A DNA stretch of 64,000 bases from Sorangium aterium (GTDB lineage: Bacteria > Myxococcota_A > Polyangia > Polyangiales > Polyangiaceae): the NCBI RefSeq assembly GCF_028368935.1, contig NZ_JAQNDK010000006.1, positions 277,001 to 341,000 on the forward strand, given 5' to 3'. Positions 1-7,803 of this stretch are shown one piece after another. A program made the translations under genes and the position numbers. Below the pieces are notes generated by a model. The model made no database searches, was not told where the DNA came from, and worked only from the letters and a program-made list of their open reading frames with translations. Numbering within the stretch: position 1 is the first letter of the stretch; every line of letters starts with the position of its first letter.

Positions 1-2436
1 CCTGTCCTCGGCGGAGATGATCCGGGCTGACAGCTTGCTCGCGTGGACGGCGCCGAGCGCGGTCCAGTCGTCGCCGAGGCGCTGCGAGTACTCGATCTCG
101 GCCGAAGCGATGGACTCCGGCTTGAGCACGAGGCCCCGGGCGGGGTCGACGGCGGGCACCTGCGTCTTGCCGTCGGTGTAGAACTGCTCGGAGATGCTCG
201 GGGCGCGGAAGGCACGCCCGGCCATGATCTTCAGGACGCCTCCCGGCGCGGGCCGGAGGATGATCGCGGCGCGCGGCACGACGATCGGCGCGAACGTGCT
301 GTAGACGTCGAGGCGCGCGCCCCACGAGAGGCGGACCCACGGGGCGGGCGAGCTGTCGAGGATGAGGTAACCGGCGCCGAAGCGGTACGGCTCGGGCTTC
401 GTGGTCACGCGGCCGTCCCCGAGAACGCTGCCCAGCGTCGCCTCGGGATGCGCCTGCACCTCGCCGCCGCCGGTGACCCTCAGCCAGGGGAGCGGCGTCC
501 ACGCCGCCCTGAGCTCGCCGCCCAGCCAGGTGCCGTGCTGCTGCTCGAAGATCGTCTCCTCCTCGAACGCGTAGACGCCGCGCCAGACGAAGCGGTTCAC
601 GTGGGCGCGCGCCATGAGCTGCAGGTCGGGCGCGAGCCGCGGCTCGAAGCGCAGCTCGGCCATCATGTGCGCGTCCTCGTAGCTCGTCCCGAGGTCGTTG
701 AGCCGCGTGCCCACGTAGCCGGTCGGGACGAGCTGCTCGCGCGTGTGGTACATCCACTGCGCCGTGAACGGCCCGTACCAGGCGCGCCCGGACGTGCCGC
801 CGGCCCGGAACGTCTCGGCGCGCTCGGCGATCTGCGCGCGCGGCCCCTCGCCGGGGTCCCGCAGCGACACCGGGACGTCGAACCCGTCGGAGCGCGCCCC
901 GGTGACGCTCGCCCGCACGCCCGCGTCCTTGCGGGCGTTGTAGTGGAACCCGGCGCGCGCGTGGCCCACGCCGTCGTAGTAGGTGCCGGCCGCCACGTGC
1001 GCGGCCGTGGGCTCGTCGCGCCCGCGCGGGACGAGGTTGACGATGCCGGAGAGCGCGCCCGTGCCGTAGAGCAGCGAGCCAGGGCCGCGGACGACCTCGA
1101 TGTGATCCACGTCGTGGAGGTCGTCGCGCGCGTCGGAGCCCACGAACGAGGCGTTCAGCACGTTGTCGTTCGTCGAGTGGCCGTCGGAGAGGACGAGCAG
1201 CCGGTTGCCGTAGTCGAGCGGCTCGCCGAGCCCGCGGATCCCGGCCGAGTAGACCACGTGATCGTTCGAGAGGTAGACGCCGCGCGTGCCGCGCAGCGCC
1301 TCGGCGATGGTCGGGTACCCGAAGGCGCGCAGCTCCTGCTGGTCGATGACGCTGATGGATGCGGGCGCGTCCTCCAGGCGCTCGAGGACGCGTGAGGCCG
1401 ACGACACCTCCCGGAGCGGCGCCAGCGTGACGTCGCGCAGCTCCGCCTGCTGGCCGGCCGCCACCTCGATCGTCCGCTCGACGGGCGTGAAGCCCCGCAG
1501 GCTGACGCGGACGCGGCGCCGGCCCACGGGGACGCCCTGGATCACCGACGGCGTGAAGCCCATGGGGCGGCCGTCGATCTCGACGAGGGCGGCGGGCTCG
1601 TCGGCGCGCACGAGGATCGAGCCGGTGAGCGGGCTGAGCGTCGCCGTGATCGGCACCGTCTCGTGCGCGGCGAGCGTCAGCGGCTGCGGCGCCGCCTCGA
1701 AGCCCGGGCGCGAGAAATGGAGCACGTGGCGGCCCGGCGGCAGATCGAGATCGCACGGGGCGGTGCAGGCGGGCGGCGCGCCCTCGTGGTCGACGTGCAC
1801 CGTGGCCTCGCTCGCGCCGCGCACGTCCACCCGCACGGTGCCGACGATGCGGCGGAGCACGATGAGGACCTCCTTGCTCTGCCCGAGCTTCACCGGGACG
1901 TCGTCCACGGCCACGGGCTCGTAGCCCGCGAGCTCGACGAGGATCCGGTAGCGCCCCTCGGACATGGCGAGCCGGCGCGGCGCCGTGCCGCGCGCGCCGA
2001 GGTCCTTGCGATCGACGTAGATCCTGGCGCCCGGCGGCGACGTGACGATCTGGAGCACGGCCACGCGCGGCGCGATCCGCTGGAGCGCGGCCTGGAGCTC
2101 GGCGACGACCTCCGGATCGGTCTCGCCCTCGAGCGCGTCGTCGTAGTACCGGTGCGCGTCGGCGAAGCGGCCCAGCTCCTCGTAGGTGAGCGCGATGTTG
2201 AAGACCACGTTGCGGTTCGGCACGAGCCGGTTCGACGCGAGGAAGTGCTCGAGGGCGGCCTGGAACCGCCCCTGCTTGTAGAGATCGCGGCCCAGGTCGA
2301 AGTGGAGGTCGGCCTCGTCGGCCTGGCCCTCGCCGTCGGCGCGGGCGGCGGGGGCCTGGAGCAGGGCGCCCGCGAGGAGGGGCACCGCGGCGAGCCTCCA
2401 CCGGCGAGCGCGCGTGCTCGAGGGCGCTCGACGCAT
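1..2436 (-). CDS. TonB-dependent receptor with N-terminal TPR and PEGA domains (3' end outside window)
   Basis: Outer-membrane receptor, probably for active uptake of a chelate or other large solute through TonB; the substrate is not evident. About 812 residues lie in the window and the C-terminus is cut off. A signal peptide (about 1-33) precedes two TPR-like helices pairs (about 40-110, with motifs such as LGRDLYKQGRFQAALEHF). Two or three PEGA-type beta modules follow (about 125-335; motifs GARIYVDRKDLG and LVEIDGRPMGFTP). A TonB plug begins near 350 (APASISVIDQQELRAFGYPT, then VVRGPGSLLYGTGALSGIVN), followed by barrel strands. PEGA/TPR modules ahead of a plug are unusual; they may sense or bind peptidoglycan. 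The ATG lies 4 nt after the stop of the upstream kinase gene, suggesting co-transcription. The start was chosen because it gives a signal peptide. Confidence 0.88.
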   Translation of the reverse strand, partial: MRRAPSSTRARRWRLAAVPLLAGALLQAPAARADGEGQADEADLHFDLGRDLYKQGRFQAALEHFLASNRLVPNRNVVFNIALTYEELGRFADAHRYYDDALEGETDPEVVAELQAALQRIAPRVAVLQIVTSPPGARIYVDRKDLGARGTAPRRLAMSEGRYRILVELAGYEPVAVDDVPVKLGQSKEVLIVLRRIVGTVRVDVRGASEATVHVDHEGAPPACTAPCDLDLPPGRHVLHFSRPGFEAAPQPLTLAAHETVPITATLSPLTGSILVRADEPAALVEIDGRPMGFTPSVIQGVPVGRRRVRVSLRGFTPVERTIEVAAGQQAELRDVTLAPLREVSSASRVLERLEDAPASISVIDQQELRAFGYPTIAEALRGTRGVYLSNDHVVYSAGIRGLGEPLDYGNRLLVLSDGHSTNDNVLNASFVGSDARDDLHDVDHIEVVRGPGSLLYGTGALSGIVNLVPRGRDEPTAAHVAAGTYYDGVGHARAGFHYNARKDAGVRASVTGARSDGFDVPVSLRDPGEGPRAQIAERAETFRAGGTSGRAWYGPFTAQWMYHTREQLVPTGYVGTRLNDLGTSYEDAHMMAELRFEPRLAPDLQLMARAHVNRFVWRGVYAFEEETIFEQQHGTWLGGELRAAWTPLPWLRVTGGGEVQAHPEATLGSVLGDGRVTTKPEPYRFGAGYLILDSSPAPWVRLSWGARLDVYSTFAPIVVPRAAIILRPAPGGVLKIMAGRAFRAPSISEQFYTDGKTQVPAVDPARGLVLKPESIASAEIEYSQRLGDDWTALGAVHASKLSARIISAEDR

Positions 2437-2440
2437 GCCG

Positions 2441-4246
2441 CTAGCGGTGCTCGCGCAGGCGCGTCGCCTTCGTCGGCGCCGGCTCGCTGCTGGCCGGGTA
2501 CGGCGACGAGGGCGCGAGCACCGCGCGCGGGCGGCCCGCCCTCGCCGAGCCGAGCGGCGTGAGCGCGGCCCCGGCCGTGGCGAACCCGCTCGCCGCGGCG
2601 GCCGCCGCGGCCGTGGGCGGCGAGGCGGCCTCGGACGGCGGGAGGGACGAGGGCCCGGGATCCTCGCTCGAGGGCGCAGAAGGCTCGCCCTGCGCCGGCG
2701 CGACCTGCGAGGCCGCCTCGCCGGCAGGCGGCGCGCCCGCGGCCGGCGCCGCGCCGCGCCCGAGCCACGCGGTCGCCGCCATGCCCCCGAGGAGCGCGAC
2801 GAGCGCCGCCGCCGCGATGGGCGCGACCATGCTTCGCCGGCGCCGCTCCTGTGGATCCCCTGCGGCGACGCGCTCGCCCCGCCTGGACGGCGCCGCCGTC
2901 GGCGCCAGCGACTCGTCCGGGGGCAACGCGTGCACGGAGGGAGGTCCGGCAGCCGACGTCTGCGCCGGCGGCACCGACGGCGAGGCCGCCGCCGTGAGCG
3001 TGAGAGGAGCGACGGACGCCCGCGCGGGCGTCACCGACGGCGAGGCCGTCGCGGTGAGCGTGAGAGGAACGACGGACACCCGCGCAGGCGGCATCGAGGG
3101 CGAGGCCGCCATCGCGAGGGCGGGTGGAGCGACGGACGCCTGCGTGGGCGGCATCGAGGGGGCGCGCTCCTTCGCCTGCTCGCTCAAGCTGTGCCGGGAC
3201 CCACGCGTGGGGCCGATCGGCCCGGTCAGGGTCTCGGCTTCCTCGTCGATGGCCCGCGGGCGATCCGGCGGAGGCGGCGCGTCGACGGCCTCGTTCCCCA
3301 TCGCCCTGCGCAGGATGCGCGCCACCGTCTGGCGCGCGTACTCCGACCCGAGCGGCTCGAGCAGCGTGGCCAGCTCGGCGATCGTCTGGGGACGGCGCGC
3401 CGGATCCTTCTCGAGGCACATCAGGATGATCCACTCGAGCGCGAGCGGGATCTCCGGCCGGTGGCTGCGCGGCGGCACGGGCACGTCGGTCACGATGCTG
3501 ACGAACAGCGCCGAGACGGACTCGGTCTCGAACGGCAGCCGCCCTGTCAGGAGCTGATAGAGCGTCATGCCGAGCGCCCAGATGTCGCTGCGGGCGTCCA
3601 CCGTCCGGGTGCTGCGGATGTGCTCCGGCGACATGTAGCGGGGAGAGCCGAGCACCACGGCGGATGCGGTCAGCTGGGCGTTCAAGCCGAGCACGCCCTC
3701 CTCGGACGCCTTCGAGATGCCGAAGTCGAGCACCTTGATCAGGGTCGAGCCGTCCTTGCGGCTCGCGAGGAAGAGGTTGCCCGGCTTGAGGTCGCGGTGG
3801 ACGATCCCGAGCGAGTGCGCCTCGGCGAGCGCCTCGCAGGCCTCGATCACGTAGCTGACCGCGTGCTCTACGGGCAGCGGGCCCCGCGATTCGAGCAGCG
3901 CCTCCAGATCGATGCCATTCAGGTACTCCATCACGAAATAGGGCAGATCGTCGTCGGTCTGCCCCACGTCGATGACGCGGGCGATGTGCTCGCTGGCGAT
4001 CGCCGCCGCGGCCTGCGCCTCTCGGAAGAATCGCTCCGTGGCGCCGGGCGTTGTGCGCCCCTCGGGCAGCAGGAACTTCAGCGCGACGCGATGGCGCAGC
4101 GAGAGGTGGTGCGCCGCGACGACGATCCCCATGCCGCCGCGTCCGAGCACCCGCTCGACGCGGTACTTGCCGCCGACGACATCCCCGACGCGCGGAATCC
4201 TGCGCCATGAAGCCGGTTCCGCCGCGTCCGAGCCTGCGTGGGCCAT
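2441..4246 (-). CDS. Membrane-anchored Ser/Thr protein kinase (Hanks type)
   Basis: A 601-residue eukaryotic-like kinase that should phosphorylate Ser/Thr residues at the inner membrane. The catalytic domain spans about residues 25-290: glycine loop LGRGGMGIVV, ATP lysine in VALKFL, catalytic loop IVHRDLKPGNLF, metal-binding DFGIS and the SPRYMSPEHIRS activation segment. All key residues are intact. A Pro/Ala/Ser-rich linker containing a 60-bp minisatellite follows, then one hydrophobic segment near residues 465-490 (IAAAALVALLGGMAATAWLG). The short outer region ends in a basic tail. It is the first gene of a tight pair with the TonB receptor, so it may regulate that uptake system (inference). 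Confidence 0.93.
   Translation of the reverse strand: MAHAGSDAAEPASWRRIPRVGDVVGGKYRVERVLGRGGMGIVVAAHHLSLRHRVALKFLLPEGRTTPGATERFFREAQAAAAIASEHIARVIDVGQTDDDLPYFVMEYLNGIDLEALLESRGPLPVEHAVSYVIEACEALAEAHSLGIVHRDLKPGNLFLASRKDGSTLIKVLDFGISKASEEGVLGLNAQLTASAVVLGSPRYMSPEHIRSTRTVDARSDIWALGMTLYQLLTGRLPFETESVSALFVSIVTDVPVPPRSHRPEIPLALEWIILMCLEKDPARRPQTIAELATLLEPLGSEYARQTVARILRRAMGNEAVDAPPPPDRPRAIDEEAETLTGPIGPTRGSRHSLSEQAKERAPSMPPTQASVAPPALAMAASPSMPPARVSVVPLTLTATASPSVTPARASVAPLTLTAAASPSVPPAQTSAAGPPSVHALPPDESLAPTAAPSRRGERVAAGDPQERRRRSMVAPIAAAALVALLGGMAATAWLGRGAAPAAGAPPAGEAASQVAPAQGEPSAPSSEDPGPSSLPPSEAASPPTAAAAAAASGFATAGAALTPLGSARAGRPRAVLAPSSPYPASSEPAPTKATRLREHR
2961..3160. repeat. 60-bp minisatellite inside kinase linker (about 3.3 copies)
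   Basis: Three full 60-bp units (2961-3020, 3021-3080, 3081-3140) plus a 20-bp partial unit align without gaps. The unit length is divisible by three, so copy-number change keeps the kinase frame. It encodes a repeated Pro/Ser/Thr/Val motif (for example ASPSVTPARASVAPLTL) between the catalytic domain and the membrane segment. Confidence 0.85.
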
Positions 4247-4558
4247 CGGCCGTCAGTATACACCAGCACCTCTGGGACCCGGCAGAATCTCGGCCGCCTG
4301 CCGGCGCCGTGTGCGATACGCCCGCTTCCAGCCCCACCCGCTCTGTCGGGCGGCGATCGTGGCGGGGTGTGGCGCCGCGCGCTGGCAGCAGCGGCTGCGC
4401 GGCGAGCGGCGGTGGACGGGGGCGAGGGGCGCGCGAGCCGGCGGGGCCGGTCGACACACGCCGAGCGGGCTCCGGCATTGCGCACCGCGTGGTGGTTCGT
4501 CTTCCGTGGATGACGCGCATTGCTATGCTGGCCACCGGTTCCTCAGCGAGGTCTCATC
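4247..4558. other. Divergent intergenic region between kinase and YeeE-like gene
   Basis: About 310 bases separate the divergent starts. No frame here has a recognisable product. The kinase and transporter promoters should both lie here. No clear palindrome or riboswitch was seen. Confidence 0.5.
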
Positions 4559-5002
4559 GTGAATGAATTCACTGCGATAGGCGCGATAGGCCCGCTCCTC
4601 GGCGGCGTCCTCATCGGCCTGGGCGCGTCTCTCCTCCTGCTCTTCAACGGGAGGGTCGCTGGCATCAGCGGCGTCTTCGGAGGGCTCCTCTTCCGGAAGC
4701 CTGGTGATACCGCCTGGCGTGCGGCGTTCGTCGGGGGCCTCCTCCTCGGCGGTCTCGCGCTCGTCGCCGCGCACCCGCGCGCCTTCCCTCCGGCGGGGGG
4801 CGGCGGCTCGCTCGGCCTCGTGATCGTCGCCGGCTTGCTCGTCGGGTGCGGCGCGCGGCTCGGCAGCGGGTGCACGAGCGGCCATGGAGTCTGCGGCCTT
4901 AGCCGCCTTTCGGTCCGGTCTCTCGTCGCCACGGTGACGTTCATGGCGACCGCGGCCATCACGGTGTACCTCAGCCGGCACCTGCTCGGGGCGGCGCGAT
5001 GA
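4559..5002 (+). CDS. YeeE/YedE-family sulfur-compound transporter, first subunit
   Basis: A small membrane protein of about 147 residues with four hydrophobic segments. It carries the family signature [18 protein letters not shown] near residue 100, whose cysteines in the YeeE/TsuA family form the thiosulfate relay. In many proteobacteria this family is split into two half-size proteins, as here, and imports or retains reduced sulfur. GTG at 4559 was chosen because the frame upstream of it is not membrane-like and the GTG opens directly on the first transmembrane helix. It overlaps the next gene by four bases (ATGA), so translation is probably coupled. Confidence 0.88.
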   Translation: MNEFTAIGAIGPLLGGVLIGLGASLLLLFNGRVAGISGVFGGLLFRKPGDTAWRAAFVGGLLLGGLALVAAHPRAFPPAGGGGSLGLVIVAGLLVGCGARLGSGCTSGHGVCGLSRLSVRSLVATVTFMATAAITVYLSRHLLGAAR

Positions 5003-5490
5003 GGCAGGGCGCGGCCGCATTCCTGGCCGGCTTGCTGTTCGCCGTGGGGCTCGGCGTCTCCGGCATGACGCAGCCGTCCAGGGTCATCGCCTTCCTCGAC
5101 GTGGCCGGCGACTGGGACCCGAGCCTCGCGTTCGTGATGGCCGGCGCGGTCTCCGTCCACTTCCTGGCCTACCGCGTCCTTCGCCGGCGGCGGCGCGGGG
5201 GCGGCTCCGATGCGCCCGGCCTTGCTCGCGCGCCGAGGTTTCCCCTCCTGGCCGATCGGGCGGTCGTCCCGACGCGCGCCGACATCGACGCGCGCCTCGT
5301 CGCCGGTGCCGGGCTCTTCGGTGTCGGCTGGGGTCTCGCCGGGTACTGCCCGGGGCCGGCGCTCGTCTCGCTGGCGACCGGATCGAGCGCCGTCCTCGCG
5401 TTCGTCGCGGCGATGGCCGCCGGCATGGCGATCGAGCGTTTCGCCACGGCCAGGGGGAGGGGCGAAACGAGCGAGCAGACGATGGAATGA
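4999..5490 (+). CDS. YeeE/YedE-family sulfur-compound transporter, second subunit (DUF6691-like)
   Basis: A 163-residue partner of the preceding half-transporter. It has a hydrophobic start with the motif [19 protein letters not shown], followed by [12 protein letters not shown] conserved C-terminal motif, [21 protein letters not shown], contains the single Cys typical of this half. A basic Arg/Gly-rich loop lies in the middle (about residues 63-75). Start and stop overlap with the upstream gene imply a two-gene operon. Whether the cargo is thiosulfate, sulfide or another compound cannot be told from the sequence. Confidence 0.87.
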   Translation: MRQGAAAFLAGLLFAVGLGVSGMTQPSRVIAFLDVAGDWDPSLAFVMAGAVSVHFLAYRVLRRRRRGGGSDAPGLARAPRFPLLADRAVVPTRADIDARLVAGAGLFGVGWGLAGYCPGPALVSLATGSSAVLAFVAAMAAGMAIERFATARGRGETSEQTME

Positions 5491-5519
5491 ACGGGAGGTG
5501 AAACAACGCGTGTGACGGG

Positions 5520-5592
5520 CGGAACGAGGCACACCGCGCGGAACGCCGGACGGAACATCGCGTGTCGCGCCGGACGGAACATCGTATGTTGC
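5520..5592. repeat. Short imperfect direct repeats between convergent genes
   Basis: The word GCCGGACGGAACATCG occurs twice 25 bases apart (5544 and 5569), each copy followed by a related tail. Weaker copies with GCGGAACG precede them. The repeats fill most of the gap between the transporter stop and the amidohydrolase stop. They may act in termination or be a remnant repeat; function unknown. Confidence 0.55.
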
Positions 5593-5607
5593 GCCCGGCG
5601 CCGAGCA

Positions 5608-6741
5608 TCACGGGCGTGCCGCGGGCCGATCGGCCTCTGCGGGCCAGAGCAGGCGACGGGCGTTGTCGCGGTAGATCTTCCGCAGCGCGGGCGCGGGCAA
5701 CTGGATGCCGTAGATCCTCCAGAACCCCTGGCGGCCGTTCGCTGCCTCGGTGTCGAAGTAGTCGTCCTCGGTCTCGAGGAAGCGCGCGTAGACCTCGTAG
5801 CCTGCGGTCTTTGCGCTCTTGAGGTCGGTGCCGAAGAGCACGCGGTCCTGGTAGCGGACGAAGAAGCGGTGTGCCGCGCGCGGCTGCCGGCCCAGCTCGC
5901 TGATGCTGGCCGACATGTCGACGTTGAAATTGGGGAAGCGATCGAGCCAGCCCGCGAGCTGCTTCAGGTCTTCGGACGAGCTGCCCATGTGCGCGCCCAC
6001 GAACGTGACGTCGGGGTGGCGTTCGAGGACGCGGTTGCGCTCCTCGAAGAGCTGCGCGCGCGTGGGAAAGCGCGTCCGGTCTGCGAACGACCAGCCCGGG
6101 AACTCGCGCAGCTCGTGCCAGCGCTCGTTCTTCGCGTCCAGCGGGACGAAGAACGCCGCCGGGTCGGCCACGTGCCAGAGCACGGGCCGGCGGTAGCGCG
6201 CGCACGTGCGCCAGACCGGCTCGAGCTCCGGGCTGTCGAGCGCGACGCGCCGGCCCTCGGGCGTGCGCACCGTGAGCCCGAGCTCCTTGAAGATCTTGAG
6301 CCCCTTGGCCCCGGCCTCGAAGTCGGTCGCGAGCTGAGCGGCCACGCGCTCGCCCCACCCCGGCGCGCCCACGAGCGTGAGGTCGAGGTTGGCAAAGGTC
6401 AGGAAGCGCCCTGGATATGCGCGGTCGAAGCGCTCGAGCTCGCGCGCCAGGCGCTTGCCCGAGAAGCCATCGAGGTTGACGATGGTCTCGACGTGAAACG
6501 CGTCCATGCGCGCGACCTCGGCGGCCACGTCCACGACCCGGCGCAGGTGCGTGTGGACATCGATGGCGGGCACGGCCAGGTGGGTGATCGCGGTGCGCTC
6601 GAGCGCCACAAGCGGTGTGGGCTGCCAGTCCGCGAGCCGCAGCGCCGCGATGTCGGCGGGCTGCGACGGCGCCGGGCCGTGAGCGCACGCGGCTGGCAGG
6701 AGGAGAACGAGGAGGACCGCTGCGATATGCGCGCGGGACAT
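5608..6741 (-). CDS. Amidohydrolase-family lipoprotein (ACMSD-like TIM barrel)
   Basis: A 377-residue predicted metal-dependent hydrolase or decarboxylase attached to the envelope. The N-terminus has a lipoprotein signal with lipobox LPAAC (Cys about residue 19). The barrel opens with AIDVHTHLRR (HxH metal motif), continues with GAKGLKIFKELG, then VLWHVADPAAFF and FVGAHMGSSSEDL, and ends with the conserved Asp in VLFGTDLK. This order fits the amidohydrolase_2 superfamily. ATG at 6741 was preferred over an upstream in-frame start because it places the basic n-region directly before the hydrophobic core. The substrate is unknown. Confidence 0.85.
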   Translation of the reverse strand: MSRAHIAAVLLVLLLPAACAHGPAPSQPADIAALRLADWQPTPLVALERTAITHLAVPAIDVHTHLRRVVDVAAEVARMDAFHVETIVNLDGFSGKRLARELERFDRAYPGRFLTFANLDLTLVGAPGWGERVAAQLATDFEAGAKGLKIFKELGLTVRTPEGRRVALDSPELEPVWRTCARYRRPVLWHVADPAAFFVPLDAKNERWHELREFPGWSFADRTRFPTRAQLFEERNRVLERHPDVTFVGAHMGSSSEDLKQLAGWLDRFPNFNVDMSASISELGRQPRAAHRFFVRYQDRVLFGTDLKSAKTAGYEVYARFLETEDDYFDTEAANGRQGFWRIYGIQLPAPALRKIYRDNARRLLWPAEADRPAARP

Positions 6742-6873
6742 GAGGTGACCTCTGGACGCGAGCATGACCGAGCATAGCGCGCAGGAGGCCGCGCTCGGCG
6801 AGGAACGCCTCGGGGCAGATCACCGAATTGGCATGATAGGCTGCGGGGCGCAGGCGGAACGGAAGGAGGCAAT

Positions 6874-7548
6874 GTGTTTCGACTTCACCTGGCCCTTGGT
6901 TGCGCGGTTTTCATGGTTGCAGCGTGCGGCAACGATGTGCCCGAGGCGGACGCGCCGGGTGGTGCTGCCGGCAATGGCTCTGGCGCCACCGGTGGCGGCG
7001 GCGGCGCCGGCGGATCCGTCGCGAACAGCGGCGAAGGCGGCGCCGTCGGCTCGGCGGGAACGGCCGGCGCCGAGGGCGGCCACGGGGGCACCGGCGCCGG
7101 CGGCGACCCGGGCGGCGCCGGGGGCGGTGTCGCGGGCGGGGGCGGGGATGGGGCGGTCGACCCGTGTGGGGGAGCGTTACCGATCACGTGTGGCGATCGT
7201 TTGAATCACAGCACGACGAGCCAGGGGCGCGCGAATGTGTGGACGGGCTACGGCCGGACCGCCCGTGCCGAGTCCGGGCGTGAGACGGTCTATGCCTTCT
7301 CCTCGACGACCGAGTGCATGGTGGTCGCAAAGCTCGAGAACCTCGCGACGGACCTGGACCTGCTGCTGCTTTCCGCCTGCGACCCCATCCGGTCGAACGA
7401 GATGGCGTCCTCGACCCCGCTGGATCTACAGACCGTCGAGACCGTGAGCTGGACGAGCGCGCCAGGCCAGACATCCTACCTGGTGGTGGACGGCTACGCC
7501 GGGGCCGAAGGCAGCTACACCATCTCGGTCGACTGCACGTGTCGATGA
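6874..7548 (+). CDS. Gly/Ala-rich lipoprotein with PPC-like C-terminal domain
   Basis: A 224-residue secreted lipoprotein. GTG at 6874 sits five bases after a strong GGAAGGAGG ribosome site. Lipobox VAAC ends the signal peptide (Cys at about 18). A roughly 75-residue Gly/Ala/Ser-rich spacer follows. The C-terminal 130 residues contain ETVYAFSSTTECMVVAKLEN, LDLLLLSACDP and a final GAEGSYTISVDCTCR; this resembles bacterial pre-peptidase C-terminal (PPC) beta-sandwich domains. Such glycine-spaced lipoproteins are frequent in Sorangium-type genomes. No catalytic residues are visible. Confidence 0.8.
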   Translation: MFRLHLALGCAVFMVAACGNDVPEADAPGGAAGNGSGATGGGGGAGGSVANSGEGGAVGSAGTAGAEGGHGGTGAGGDPGGAGGGVAGGGGDGAVDPCGGALPITCGDRLNHSTTSQGRANVWTGYGRTARAESGRETVYAFSSTTECMVVAKLENLATDLDLLLLSACDPIRSNEMASSTPLDLQTVETVSWTSAPGQTSYLVVDGYAGAEGSYTISVDCTCR

Positions 7549-7803
7549 GTTGACCGCTCCAATCGCGCCGGAGCCAAGCCGCAGTTGTTCGGGTCGTGGG
7601 CCGATCCGCCGCGCATCCCGTCCTCCGAGGGCACGCCGGCGCGCCGATCGCTGCCTGTCGTCGGCGAGCGATAGGGCGTCGCGGGGGCAACGCGGCGTCG
7701 GGAGCGACCGGCCCATGGCGAGGCCGACCGAGGGCGTCTCGGCGATTTCGAGGGTCGCGTCGAGCCCGCTCGGTCAGCTATAGATGTCCCGGAGGAGGAG
7801 CGC

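Noticed and set aside
1890-4535. Long minus-strand frame of 881 codons
   Set aside because: Overlaps the kinase and the TonB receptor start in a different frame; the real genes have complete domain signatures.
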